NCBI GenBank assembly: GCA_963556145.1
Contig: OY744466.1
Coordinates: 806,001 to 870,000, forward strand
Reading direction: 5' to 3'
Source of the DNA: Hygrocybe punicea
Taxonomy: Eukaryota; Basidiomycota; Agaricomycetes; Agaricales; Hygrophoraceae
DNA length: 64,000 nt
Shown here piece after piece: positions 35,025 to 46,007 of this stretch. A model generated the notes under the pieces. That model saw nothing but the letters and a program-made list of their open reading frames with translations. It did not search any database and had not been told where the DNA came from. The first letter of the stretch is position 1, and each line of letters begins with the position of its first letter. The position numbers and the translations under genes are program-made.

Positions 35025-36454
35025 AATGGTTACTTGATTTGAGACTTCTCAATAGAAGACTGGATGTCTGTATCAAAGGTACCAGAACATTGCTTTGGCA
35101 AAATGCTCGTTATGAGGATAAGTCCGGCTATCTGATTCTGACCAAGCAACCCTCCACCGTCAGTGACTCGGTGATTGTCAGGGTAGGATATGCACAAAGC
35201 CAGGTTTATTTTCCTCTTCACCACTTGTTCCCTGTGACTACAACAGATCAGTCCAAATTCCTTCCTGGAGCTCCCCCAGCACAACCATTGGTTTCAACTT
35301 TCGGCGAATGAGTGGTCATCATTGGCCCTGTCAGGGCACAGCACGGGTACGGGTTTACCCGCGGTTATTCCAAAACGGGTAATTCAGGTACGGGTACGGT
35401 GTTTCGGTTTGCACACCTTGTCAAAACCATACCCGTTATCCGCGGGTGACAGGTTTTCACGGGTCTGTCAACCCAAGCCCCAGGTAGGTTTTTTCTTTGT
35501 TATTTACTTTATTTTCACATTAATTTCTTTACTTTTGCTAAGTTCGCGTGATATTTGCTACCACAACCGTGACAAGCGCAAACACAACAACAACAACAAC
35601 AAGAAAACCCACGAACGACAACGACAACGACAACCACGACAACCCCACACGCCAAAAACGAACCACCAAAGTCGCGACAGCAACGACAACGATAGAAAGG
35701 AAAGCCGGGAGGGTGGTGCGCCCACCTACCGGCCCAGGTACGTCCCCCCAATCCAGTCCCAACGACATCGGCTAACGAGGGGAATGGACGAGGCGAGGAC
35801 AAAGACGGACACAGCAACAACGGTCCCACCTCACGAACACGCTCCGGCCGCGTCAATTGACGTGCGGACGCCCATGGAAAGTCCCTGGCCCCATCCAACC
35901 TCGCGAAAACGGTCCCACCTCGCGAAAACGCCCTGGCCGCGTCAATAGACATGCGGACGCCCATGGAAAAGTGCCCGGCCCCATCCAACCTCGCGAAAAC
36001 AGACGGAGCACGTCAATTGACGTGCTCCTGTTGTTCGCGAGGTAGTTAACATGCGGGGACGCCCATGGAAAGTCCCTGGCCCCAACCCAACCTCGCGAAA
36101 ACAGATGGAGCGCGTCAATTGACGCGTCCCCGTTGTTCGCGAGGTAGTTAGGATGGAACACGGCGGGTACCCGCAGATAACGGGTACGGGTTGTACCCGT
36201 CATCGGAGCAGGTACGGTTTCCGCGGGTACAGGTGCGGTGTCGGGAATTCTGACCCGCGGTATACCCGTGCTGTGCCTTAGGCCCTGATCTCTATGGGAA
36301 GACGGAATTTATTGGAAGTTATGGGTTGACCGTCTGGTGCCAATGGATTCTTGACCCTCACCAAGCTTGTGTGCAAATCTGCACTACAGGCCCATTTTGG
36401 GGGCAAGCTCATTATTTTGACCAAAAGTCTCTTTGCCAATCCACTGTTGAATAG
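35018..36454 (+). pseudogene. Second Spt5-like gene, C-side piece, interrupted by a hAT-type element
   Basis: From GEWLLDLRLLNRRLDVC the frame matches the C-terminal KOW part of the first gene (PENWLAAEQLRGKSIKVC). It runs to GE, a TGA at 35309-35311, then VVIIGP, where the insertion 35331-36280 begins. It resumes as DLYGKTEFIGSYGLTVWCQW and ends with TAG at 36452-36454. Removing the insertion and one target copy restores the frame exactly. Confidence 0.75.
35331..36280. mobile_element. Nonautonomous hAT-type element, about 950 bp
   Basis: The ends are (T)CAGGGCACAGCACGGGTA and its near-complement TACCCGTGCTGTGCCTTA. They are flanked by GGCCCTG (35324-35330 and 36281-36287), consistent with a 7-8 bp hAT target duplication. 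ACGGGTA words are repeated inside both ends like subterminal binding sites. The middle holds tandem units of about 95 bp (CTCGCGAAAAC, ACGCCCATGGAAAG) and several copies of the palindrome GTCAATTGAC. There is no transposase, and the long open frames are compositional. Confidence 0.8.
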
Positions 36455-37640
36455 CTACTAGTATTATTAGCAAAATAATCTTCACCCTTCATGTTGTAAC
36501 TATCCACTTGGAACTTCCTGAAGCTCTGACTGTAAGTAGAACTTTAGTTTACCATAAGCCTTTTCCCGACCCATTTACTGCAAACTTGAAACGATTTAGG
36601 TTTTTCCAATATATGTACATAAAACTTGAATAGCTTGAATGACCCTGCATTTCGGAACCACTAGTACTATGATAATGGTGGGACTGAGCCCTGACATTTG
36701 GTCCCATGCCGGCTGCAAATGTAAATGTTTCCTATTATCTTACGGGAAAAAGCTAACATCTTGGAATAAATGTGACCAGAATCCATTAAATCTCATTATT
36801 TGAAAAGTGTAATGTCCTTTTGAGATTGTTAAACCTTCAACACACTGGGTGCCCCACATATTGTAACCCCAATAACTAGAGTCAAAATCCCAGACAGACA
36901 GAGGGGAACAGGGTGAAATAGCTAATATGTGTTTAGAAACACTACACAACATATTTTCAGTAACCAAGACTTCATAGTTAAAATGCAAATCTGACAGTTG
37001 ATGAGACAGACAGGTAAAACCTAAGCACGATATGGACAAGTTTTGTACACCTGAACCTGCAGCAGATACAGCAGACATGTATAACATACACAAAGACAGA
37101 CACCAGCTATGGGTAACAAACACATGCATATTGCATAAAGACACTTCCTACAAGCATACATGGCACACTAACAAATGCAGTACAGACATGGCATCAAAGG
37201 TAGATTTCTGGAACAAAAGGTTGAGCATAAGACAGTAACCAAAAGACAGCAAAACTCACCAGTAAAATTTAAGGCAATGCGGCAGCGGCAGGCAGCCACA
37301 TCAGTTAATGAGACATGATATAAATACAAGCACAATAATGGAAACTGGTAAAAAGAACACACCTGTGATAACATCCTCCAGCAGGCAGCAAGGAGATATC
37401 ACTTGGTTCTGCATCCAAAAAAATATTTGACAAATAGCGGCAGGTTAACGGGTCCTTGCTATAGACATAAGATATAGCATGAAAGCAAAAACAGATATTT
37501 GTAGAATGGGACACACCTTCCACCAGTCACACAACTAGAAACAAGACAGGGCCATATACCCCTCAAATCCAGCTCCAGGATTGAAGTATCACCACTATGG
37601 CAACCGGTAAGAACAGAGATGAGCAGAAGAAACACAGTCT
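36455..37640. other. No gene seen
   Basis: This is AT-rich sequence with short frames only. It may be the 3' end of the minus-strand retrotransposon that follows, but no terminal repeat was identified. Confidence 0.4.
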
Positions 37641-37927
37641 TTGAGATTACGTTGCGGTGAACTCAGATTGCAGAAGGGAGAGGGAAGCACAAGATAGGAT
37701 AACTACTTTTGTAGGGATCAGAGAAGCAGGAAGGGAGAGAAGGATGAAGAGAGGGGTTGGGTGAAAGCCAAGAGGCTTCCTGGCCCCGGAAAGAGTGATT
37801 CTGGCCTGTGGGAAGGAACTTGTGTGAGCAGCGAAACCCAAGGCTTGATAGGAGGGCGACGACATGACAGGTGAACATCGGTTCCCATTTTTTAGGAGGC
37901 GGCTGGAAGGAGAGGGACTCACAAAGG

Positions 37928-40160
37928 TTAACGGACTGGGGGCATTGTAAGGTGAATGAAGCCTTCATGTAGGGCAGGGGAAGCCTGCATATACAGCGCC
38001 ATGATTTGGGCATGTTTCTGCAGATAGAGGAGAAAGGCATCACTGGCCCAGCGACCTTTGGCCCTCATTACATCAAAGGGGACACCTCGGAGTAGGTATT
38101 CAAGGGTTGATCCGATGCAGATGCCATGGCCTTGGAGGGGGTCCACATTCAAGTTGCGGGCAGCCTTGGCCAGGCGTTCTAGCATCTTGGTTTTTGTGAG
38201 GGCCCAGAAGCCCTTGCCGTAGTGGTAGGCAAAGAGTGGGCCATTGGCAGGGGGTTGGTTTATCTGCAAGTGGTTGGCCAGGGCAGCTTTGGGGTCAGAG
38301 GGCCCAAGTTGTTTGGCCCAGAAGACATCCTCTCATGTGGCTGAGGTTTTTGTGCAAGGAATGTGGAAGGATGTCATTTGCAGGTTATTGCGGTCGTGGA
38401 CAGAAGATACATGTGCAGGGGTGATGTGGGTGGAGCTGTGAAAGGACCCTGGTTTGAGGTTTTTTACAGTGAACTCACCGAGGCAGGCAGCCAAGTAAAA
38501 GGTGGTTGTGAGGCAGCCAAAGACAGCGGTGTAGATGCGGGTTCTTGGTGGCTTCGGAACTATATAAAGAAATAAGATCCTAACCAAGGGATGTCAGTGT
38601 AGAAGTGATGGTGGATAAGTCAGTGTCGGAAATAATAGTAAAGGAAGCGAAAATGTAAGTAAAATATCAAGCTGCCATGTAAAACTAAACTAATAACGAT
38701 GAATCCGGCGATGAACGGAGTGAAAACGGATGAATAACGAAGAACCCGATGATGCCGATGATGTCGGGTACGGCGGGTCGGGTCGGGTCGGGTCAGAAAC
38801 AATGAATGAATATACGGAAACAACGATAAAGACGACGAAGTGGACTATAAAAAGCTAAAGGTCTACGTGGACGAGCATTTGAAGGGATTAAAAGGTGATT
38901 CTGACTAAAGGGAAACGGGGACTAATGGTATCTTTCTTTTTTTGTACGGTCATCGGGGACCGTTTTTATAGTACATGTGTGTGTAGCTACTTTCGGACAT
39001 GTCTACTTTGGCCGATAGAAACTACAAAGAAAAGATGAAATGGAGATGTGGAAAGGGGGGTTGCAATGTGATAAAGACAAGAAAATGGAGGGGAAAACGA
39101 ATATGCAAGGAAAAGATCTAGAAAGTTCTACATATCTCTGAAAGGACAATGGGATGCATAAATATGGTAAGTCTGAAGTCAGGGATTGACTCCGATGAGA
39201 TCCATCTTCGCGTTTGAGGCTGCCGGATTTGGTCTGAAAGCGGCTGTGACAAAGGCAGCATGTGTCAGGTTACATTGGTCACGTCGGGTCACGTCACGTC
39301 ATGTCACGTCGGATTGCGTCAGGGTGCATCGGGTTCGAATGCGAGTTGAATAGAGGCATCGGGTTCGTCTGGATTCGTGATATATCGAGGATACGGACTC
39401 AGAGGGACGTTGACCCTCTACAGCGGCATCAAGGGGAACTGACAAGGAGAGGTCCGAGCCAAGGGCCACAATGTAATCAACCATGAAAGGGAGATGGGGC
39501 TTCCTCCTAGAGGATGCGGGGCGGAGGGCTATGGCAGCCTTTAGGATGCCCTGGGTCTCGAGTTCATTTGGGCGCCAAGGGATTCCATGGATTATATGCC
39601 AGGCCCATACCCCGTAGAGGTAATTCCCAATTGACTTGGCAGCATAAGAGCCGGTTAGAGTGGCGGTGAAGGCTGATAGGAGAACTGCACTGGCAGGGGC
39701 ACGTTGACTTTCTGGGAGACTCTTCTCATCACAGAAGATGTGGAACAGGAGGAGGCCAGTGCCATATGTTTCCCAGGTGCTTTTGGCCCAAGTGTGTTCA
39801 AGGACATCCGCAATGCGGGTGAAGTCCTCTGGGGCCAGGTTTGTGGGGACACCCTGGTCGTCTAAGATGGTGCGGGCCTGGGGGGGGCACCAGATTCGGA
39901 GGCGGTCCCGGGCAAGGCAATGAGGACAAAGGTGAGAGGGTGAGGGGACCAGGCCAGGGCAATAGGCAGAGGGGGCAGGGGGGTGGGAGACATGGGAAGC
40001 AAGGGGGGAGTTCCAAGCCAGCCGGTTTTTGGAGGGGGTTCCCTTCCCTGTGCCGGACCGTTGCTTGCTGCTTGAGAGCGGGGGGGGCACTGGGGTTGAG
40101 GGGGGTGGCGGCAGGGAGGGGTGTTGGAGCAGGGTGGAGAGGAGACCAGGACTCATGTCA
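37928..40160 (-). pseudogene. Tyrosine recombinase of element 1 (split by solo LTR)
   Basis: The N-terminal SAM-like part reads TWAKSTWETYGTGLLLFHIFC to SVPLDAA (39427), then the solo LTR, then VFGCLTTTFYLAACLGEF (from 38529). Conserved blocks TSFHIPCTKTSAT, DVFWAKQLGPSDP, GPLFAY, DPLQGHGICIGSTLEYLLRG and KGRWASDAFLLYL follow; the last two contain the box II Arg-His region and the nucleophilic Tyr. The expected catalytic Arg of GHGxRIGST is Cys here (codon at 38117-38119). A TGA follows TSAT near 38334. The enzyme would integrate circular cDNA, and this copy cannot. Confidence 0.75.
38530..39422 (+). mobile_element. Solo LTR (893 bp) inside the recombinase of element 1
   Basis: TGTAGATG...CCCTCTACA is flanked by the perfect 4-bp duplication GCGG (38526-38529 and 39423-39426). 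It contains GATCCTAACC near the start and ACCGTTTTTATA near 38965, both also present at the same relative places in 58962-59734. There are no coding domains. The internal retrotransposon region is absent, so it arose by recombination between two LTRs of an unseen parent element. Confidence 0.85.
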
Positions 40161-41900
40161 AGGAATGGGTGTGTCGAAGTTGACAATGAAGGGGGTGATC
40201 TCGGCTGGGATGTCAAGGGGGGGAAGCAGGAGGGTGAGAGGGGGGTAGATCCCTCTGGAAGGTGGGTCAGTGGGGTTGTCTTCACTGGGCACATATCTCG
40301 GGTGGATGGAGTAGGCTGGGGCAGCTGTGGAGGAGAGAATCCTCTTGAAGACCCCATTGATTTGAGGGTTGCGGCTCTGGCCTCTCCACCAGCCCTGGAC
40401 AACCCCAAGGTTGTCACCGAAGACCCTGAAGTGAGTGCCTGGAGGATTGCTGGCGACAATGTATCGTACCAGGAGTTCGAAGGCGACTGCTTCAGCCCAG
40501 CCGATGTCCCTGTTGTCACATTTCCAGCCTGAAAGCAGGCGCCAAGCGTGCCAATGGGGTCCAATTATGACTCCAATGCCTGAGGAGCTGGCATCGGAGT
40601 AGGCATTGAGGTTGATGACAGGAATGGGACCGGGGATGGGGCAGGAGACGTTAGGCTGGGAGAGAGTGTGGGACCACCAGCGGAGGTCATCTGTAGTGCC
40701 CCGAGGGGGAGTGCGCAGCTTGAAAGGATTGTCGTGGAAGATCCCCAGCATGGCCTCCAGGTTGGCGAGGTAAGTGCATCCTATTGGGATGATGAGGCTG
40801 GTATGGAGAAGCTTGCCAAAAAGCTTCTGGACCTCTTCAAGGACATGCGTCGGGTCTTTCTCCCAAAGGGTGATTGCGGCCAGGTACTTCTCCTTCTTTT
40901 TAGAAGGGATGGTGACCGAGCAGAGCTCCAGGTTCCAAGAGAAGCCAATGAAGGGGACCACCGAGTTGAAGGGGATGTCCTTGGAAGCCTCCCAAGGGAT
41001 GCCCAGTATCTTAGAGATGAAGTCAATGTCGTCCAGGCAATAAGAGAAGGCGGAGTCAGGGAGGGAGTGGGGAGAGGAGGCCGAGAGGTCTTGGATGGGG
41101 AAGGAGGCATCCTCATCGAATTCCTCAGGGGAGTCATCAGGCATGGTGGCACCCTGGTACCAAAAGCGGCCACCAGAGTGGATACGGCCCCCATTTTCAA
41201 AGATGCTGGCATTCCAGCCCCGGCGCTGCTCATTGTAGGGGGCAATGTGCTCACGGCGGATGCGGAAAAAGATGTGGTCATCGCTCTACTTCGAGACAGG
41301 GCTGATCCCCTGGGCACGGAAGAGTTCGGTGCTGGTGTCACCCAGCTTGCCATGGTTGCCTGAGGATGAGGAGAGTCCGAAGCAGCTACAGGTGTCAATA
41401 TTAAAGGCATCAGGGCCAGGGAGGCGGAGCACAAGGCTGGGCCATTGGGAGGGGAGGATTGGGACAGTTCAGTGTGCTTCAGCGATGTCTTGTACAGCAG
41501 CCTGGGAGCCTGGGGGGAGGTGGGTGATGAGGAGGCAAATTGTAGCGAAGGTACCCCAGGTGCAGGGGAATTGGTCTGAGTCAATTGCAGAGTTGATTGA
41601 GGATCTTGCGGCAGAGGGTTTCAATGGGAAAGAAAGATTCTGTACCATCCGAAATGACTCTTTGCTGGTTTTGGGGGTGAGAGCGGAGAGCTCTGAAAAG
41701 GACCAATGAGGTCCTCCACTTCAGCCTGAGAGAAAGGGCCAAAGTGTCATTCTCAGGCATACTCCTTCGCAATGATGGCTGAGAATTCAGCTGCATGTAG
41801 GGTGATGGTGGGACTGTTGGCCGGCGCAAAGGTGGTGAAGATGGGAGGGATGCCTGCGTCAAAGCCAAATTGGATAAGGTGAGGGTGGGGTATTTGTGTA
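40158..41900 (-). pseudogene. Reverse transcriptase and RNase H of element 1
   Basis: Reading toward lower coordinates: LIQFGFDAGIPPIFTTFAP, HAAEFSAII, FGPFSQAEVEDLIGPFQ, then a frameshifted stretch. Next come DSDQFPCTWGTFATI, FRAQGISPVSK.SDDHIFFRI (the Asp-Asp of the RT active site, near 41280) and YCLDDIDFISKILGIPW. The RNase H part reads LNAYSDASSSGIGV, AEAVAFELL and VFGDNLGVVQGWW, with its Asp/Glu/Asp residues visible. Stops TGA at 41747, 41753 and 41469, a TAG before SDDH and a frameshift near 41640 inactivate it. The last 330 codons (41144-40158) are open. Confidence 0.8.
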
Positions 41901-42429
41901 ACAGGTTTGCCTCTGTGAGGAGGCAGAGCCAGGCGCTGGCGATGTAGGGGGTTTTTGGGTTAGATTTTCTGGCCACGAGGGCAGCCCTGGGCTCCATGCG
42001 CTCTGCTGCCGCAATCGGAGCACTTGTGGCGGTCGGGGTGGGAGGGGTTGGGGCAGCCTTGCCAGTCTGAGCAGAGGACCAAGCCGTTGGGATTGATGAG
42101 GCGGCCTTGGTCATTGCGATGGCAGTGGATATGGGAGTTGTCCCAAAGCTGAGTGGCCTTGCAGTGGAGAGTGTCATGGCGGTAGCGTCCAAGGCAAAGG
42201 GTGCACACCAAGGGCGCGAGGTTGGGTGAACCCCCCTGAAAAACCTGATGGGAGGAGGAGGCTCCTCTAGGGGCGGGGGAGTGCTGGCGAGGCCTGTGGG
42301 GGGGAGGCAATCTGGAGCGGGAGTGATGGCCTCGCCCTGCAGCAGAGGGGTTGCCTTGGCGGCCTCTAGGGGGAGAGTGCAGGCGCGATCTGACCTGGAG
42401 GGAGAAGGGTTAGCAGTGTGAAACAAATC

Positions 42430-42690
42430 CTTGAAGCAGAGCGAAGCAGGGGAGGGCCAAAGGCTGGGCAGGCAGAGGTGCAGTGCACAGGGCGGGGCAG
42501 GGTGCAGCGTGAGGTGAAGCGAAGCGGGGTGCTGTAGCACGAAGCAAAGCAAAACAGGTGCATGCGTGCACGAAGCAAAGCAAAACGGGTGCACTTGTGC
42601 ACAAAGCGAAGCAGTTGTGCCAGGGCACAAAGCAAAGCGGTTGTGCTGGGGCATGAAGCAAAGCAGTTGTGCTGGGGCATGAAGCAGAAG
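42430..42690. repeat. GAAGCAAAGC-type tandem repeat within a probable Gag intron
   Basis: Units of about 27-35 bp containing GAAGCAAAGC and GTTGTGCTGGGGCA are repeated irregularly. They create overlapping open frames rich in Cys/Phe/Leu that are artefacts of the repeat. Confidence 0.7.
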
Positions 42691-43139
42691 AGGGGGGAAA
42701 GGGGACTGACCTCGCGAAGAGAAGCTAGGCAGTCCAAGTGAAAGTTTTCGCGAGTGATTTTTGCAAGGAGGTCATTGTCGATGAGGCCAATATTGAAGCC
42801 AGCGTCTTTCCGTTCCAAGGCTGCATGCCATTCCCGGCGGGCTTGGGCTTGGTATATTAAGAGGATGCGGTGGCCATCTGACTGTGCTCGCAGTTCATGG
42901 GCATATAGCTTGTACCAGAAGATGGAGAGCGCATCTGTGGCGGCCTTGGGCCAGTGGAGTTGGCGTTGGTGGCGGAGCATGAGGGTGCTGGTGATCTCCA
43001 TTTGGTCCCAGGACAGGTCTTCGTCTCTCAGGGCTTTGCGGGACGCATGGATGGAGGAAACTGGCTTGAGGACCATGAGGTTGGCATCAGATCTGGTAAT
43101 GCCGAAGGTGTCGTCCGCTGCTGAGTGTTGGGTTATGGC

Positions 43140-44013
43140 TAAGGTTGACCACGGGTCTCGGATGGGTTGGCTCGGCTAACACCGTACCCGCACCCGTTTG
43201 AGGACGGGTTGCGGCGGGTTCTCTATGCCATAGCCTGGGGAACACCCAGAAAGTGGTCACCAACACCCGGCACACGTCAATTGACATGGCACAGGTGTTT
43301 GGTGACGGCCTCTGGTGGTCCCTGGATGGTGATGCGGTGACACCACATCGTCGTCGTGTGGACGTCGTCGTCGTCGCATCATCGCGTGGTGTGGTTGTGT
43401 TGTCGGTGACACGACCGACACGGTGACACCACATCGTCATCGACAATGTTGCCGTCATGTCATCGCGTCGTGTTGTGGTGTCGTCATGTCGTGTCGTCGT
43501 CGCGTCGTTGCGTCTGAGTCCGAGTCGTCGCTGTCATTTGGCAAACACCACTGAACTAAAATAATAAAGTAACAAGCAATGAGCATGAAAAACTAATGAG
43601 ATAATAATAATGACACACCTGACAGCCAGAGGGTGGGTGCACCACCTCTCTGGCTGATTTCTATCCTGCTTTCTCATTTTCATTGTGGTTGTTGTTGTTG
43701 TTGTTGTTGTTGTTGGAACATTAATGAGAGGGCCAGGGTGTGAACGAGTGGGGCCGATCGTGACACGGTGACGTGTCGTGCTCATGCCGCTGTCGTTGTT
43801 ATCTAAAAAAACGAATATTAGTATAGTGTTAAATGAAAAAAAGAAACATACCTCAGGGCGTATAGCCCTCGTTGTTGCTAACCTGTCGAAAACCGTGAAC
43901 CGCGGGTACAGGTCACAGTTTGGTCACGGGTGCCATATTCGGCAACCGTACCCGTACCCGCGCAACCTGTTTTGGAAATACCACGGGTTGACCCGTACCC
44001 GTGGTCAACCCTA
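43140..44013. mobile_element. Nonautonomous hAT-type element, 874 bp
   Basis: The ends are TAAGGTTGACCACGGGT and ACCCGTGGTCAACCCTA, flanked by the perfect 8-bp duplication GTTATGGC (43132-43139 and 44014-44021). An 8-bp target duplication is the hAT hallmark. Inside are ACGGGT words near both ends, GTCAATTGAC, a GTC/GTT-rich tract and no transposase. It shares these internal motifs, but not the exact terminal sequence, with 35331-36280. Confidence 0.85.
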
Positions 44014-44468
44014 GTTATGGCGGCCTCATTGCAGCCTTCAGGGGTGAAATACCAGAGTTCAACACATTTGAACTTCCGGAGGCACTCGAGGGCATAAGGG
44101 GAGGGGTGTTGGGAGACGTTCGCACCGATTGACTTGGTTACGTCGAACGTATGCATTTTGGGTTTTTTCTTTTCTGCCTCCCTGAGCTCCTCGGCAGCCT
44201 CCTTGTCTAGGATGGCCTGAGCGGCAGCCTCTGCCTCCTGGGCTGCTAAAGTGGCAATGTCATCTACCAGTTGGTTGGCTTGGAGCTGAGCGTCCCAGGC
44301 AGCCTTCTTGGTGTTGTTTTGGGCTGTCCAGGAAGCGGTGAGGTTGAGAGCGGCCTGGTCGGCTGTGATGCCTGTAGCAAGGGCAATGGTGTTTCGAATG
44401 TCGAGAAAATCTGCTGAGTCGAAATCAGGGCAGATTTGAAGGTTTGGGTCAGAGTCGATGCGGGGCAT

Positions 44469-44770
44469 TTGAGAACTATGAAGAAAATGAGCCGCAATGA
44501 CAGTGACAGCGAGGGCACAGAGTGCTGACTCTGTGTCACACCTGTCACTCGCTCAGAGACCATATCTTTTGTCACACTCCTACCTCGTTTAGACTTAAGC
44601 TTGCGACAAGACCTATGCGTAATTACTCCCGCTTAGCACGTGACGTTAGTCCCCTAGATTAGGAAGTCACACGGGTCCAAAGATTGTTTTCATCGTCTAT
44701 CTTCCTCACGTCCGATAAGAGTTCTAAGCTCTCACCAGTAATACAACATATTTGAGTATGAGATCGTGTG
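44469..44770. other. Upstream region of element 1, no gene
   Basis: This interval lies between the Gag start and the foldback element. It should include the promoter or left terminal repeat of the retrotransposon, but no repeat was identified. Confidence 0.3.
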
Positions 44771-45591
44771 TTTACAGCCATTTGTATAAATGATGGCACT
44801 TTTTGAAATTTTTTGAATCAATTGAATAATATGGACTTGGACAAATTTTCTGTGCTCAATCTTGTATCTCATGAAATACTGCATGGAATGACATGGTTAC
44901 AAAGGGAAAGTTGTACTATTTTCTAAGGGCTATCAGCTCCTGTAATTACATTTGGACTATATTTAGTGTATGATGAGTGGTGGATGAAATAAAGAGGTAA
45001 AGTAGTATTTTTGACACCCAATATGATATTGTAAAATTATGGCATCAAAAGAGCTCCTATGAAGAATATTGTAGGGAGAAAATTGTTCAGTTTTTCCAGG
45101 GCTAGAAGCTCATATATCGTATTTTTCTTCATTTTTGTCTTTTGATCCCAAATATTACTCTGTATTATATTTGTTTGTATTGGGCTTGAAATATCACATG
45201 AATCATAATTATGGGATCAAAAGACAAAAATGAAGAAAAATACGATATATGAGCTTCTAGCCCTGGAAAAACTGAACAATTTTCTCCCTACAATATTCTT
45301 CATAGGAGCTCTTTTGATGCCATAATTTTACAATATCATATTGGGTGTCAAAAATACTACTTTACCTCTTTATTTCATCCACCACTCATCATACACTAAA
45401 TATAGTCCAAATGTAATTACAGGAGCTGATAGCCCTTAGAAAATAGTACAACTTTCCCTTTGTAACCATGTCATTCCATGCAGTATTTCATGAGATACAA
45501 GATTGAGCACAGAAAATTTGTCCAAGTCCATATTATTCAATTGATTCAAAAAATTTCAAAAAGTGCCATCATTTATACAAACGGCTGTAAA
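44771..45591. mobile_element. Long foldback element, TTTACAGCC ends
   Basis: Left arm 44771-45150 and right arm 45212-45591 are near-perfect reverse complements (about 380 bp each) around a loop of about 60 bp. The ends read TTTACAGCC.TTTGTATAAATG and its complement; TA dinucleotides directly flank CAGCC...GGCTG, consistent with Tc1/mariner-type insertion. Each arm contains two related units about 187 bp apart (TGAAATACTGCA near 44872 and TGAAGAATATTG near 45061, each followed by a GAAA..TTGT and AGGGCTA..AGCTC pattern). There is no coding capacity. Confidence 0.85.
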
Positions 45592-46007
45592 TAGGGGAAA
45601 AGACAGTTTATTGTGAATTCCGAGGTGTAACTAAATTTGGTCTCAATAATTAATTTCCTCACTGGCAGCCACTGGGCCGTTACACCCGTGTCGTCTTCTA
45701 TACTCTGTCAAACCCTGCGTATGCGATCATATCGTTTGTTCCGTGTCTTTCGGGCTAGGCTTCAATATTTTTCTTTGGCAAATACACTGAGCACCTTTTG
45801 CGAGCTCGTTTGGTTCCACTGGAGTAGCTGGCTTGTTGGAAATTCCATGCGCTGGAGCGGGAAAGGAAGGCTCCTAGCATCATTCAAGTTAACAGATTTA
45901 CGGTGCTCGGTTGTGAACCTGGCTGTGCAAATCAATAATTAACGTGAGTACTTGTCATGATCCGATCTCCCCACAGTCTGCCAAACAAAAGTGCCCTTCG
46001 CTTCTTT

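Larger units (their letters stand above)
37641..44468 (-). mobile_element. DIRS/Ngaro-type tyrosine-recombinase retrotransposon 1
   Basis: The minus-strand order is Gag (44468-41960), reverse transcriptase and RNase H (about 41900-40158), then tyrosine recombinase (about 40160-37928). A tyrosine recombinase and no integrase define the DIRS/Ngaro order. No methyltransferase block is seen after RNase H, which favours Ngaro-like. It is interrupted by a hAT-type element (43140-44013, in Gag) and a solo LTR (38530-39422, in the recombinase). Terminal split repeats were not recognised, so the outer ends are approximate. Confidence 0.8.
41960..44468 (-). pseudogene. Gag-like protein of element 1 with zinc-knuckle-like Cys/His motifs
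   Basis: The start at 44468 reads MPRIDSDPNLQICPDF. An Ala/Gln/Glu-rich coiled helix follows (44330-44180), then FTPEGCNEAAIT, where the hAT-type element is inserted. The frame resumes at 43139 with QHSAADDTFGITRSDANLM and runs to LASLRE, followed by a probable intron (about 42712-42400) filled with tandem repeats. The last exon has CTLCLGRYRHDTLHC and CSDWQGCPNP...HKCSDCGSRAHGAQGC, ending at 41960. Removing the insertion restores the frame exactly. Gag-like proteins package the RNA. Confidence 0.7.

Noticed and set aside
35515..36203. Open frames of 110-210 codons within the hAT-type element
   Set aside because: They overlap on both strands within GC-rich tandem repeats of a nonautonomous element and show no domain.
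39841..41709. Plus-strand open frames over element 1
   Set aside because: They are antisense shadows of the GC-rich minus-strand RT, RNase H and recombinase coding sequence.
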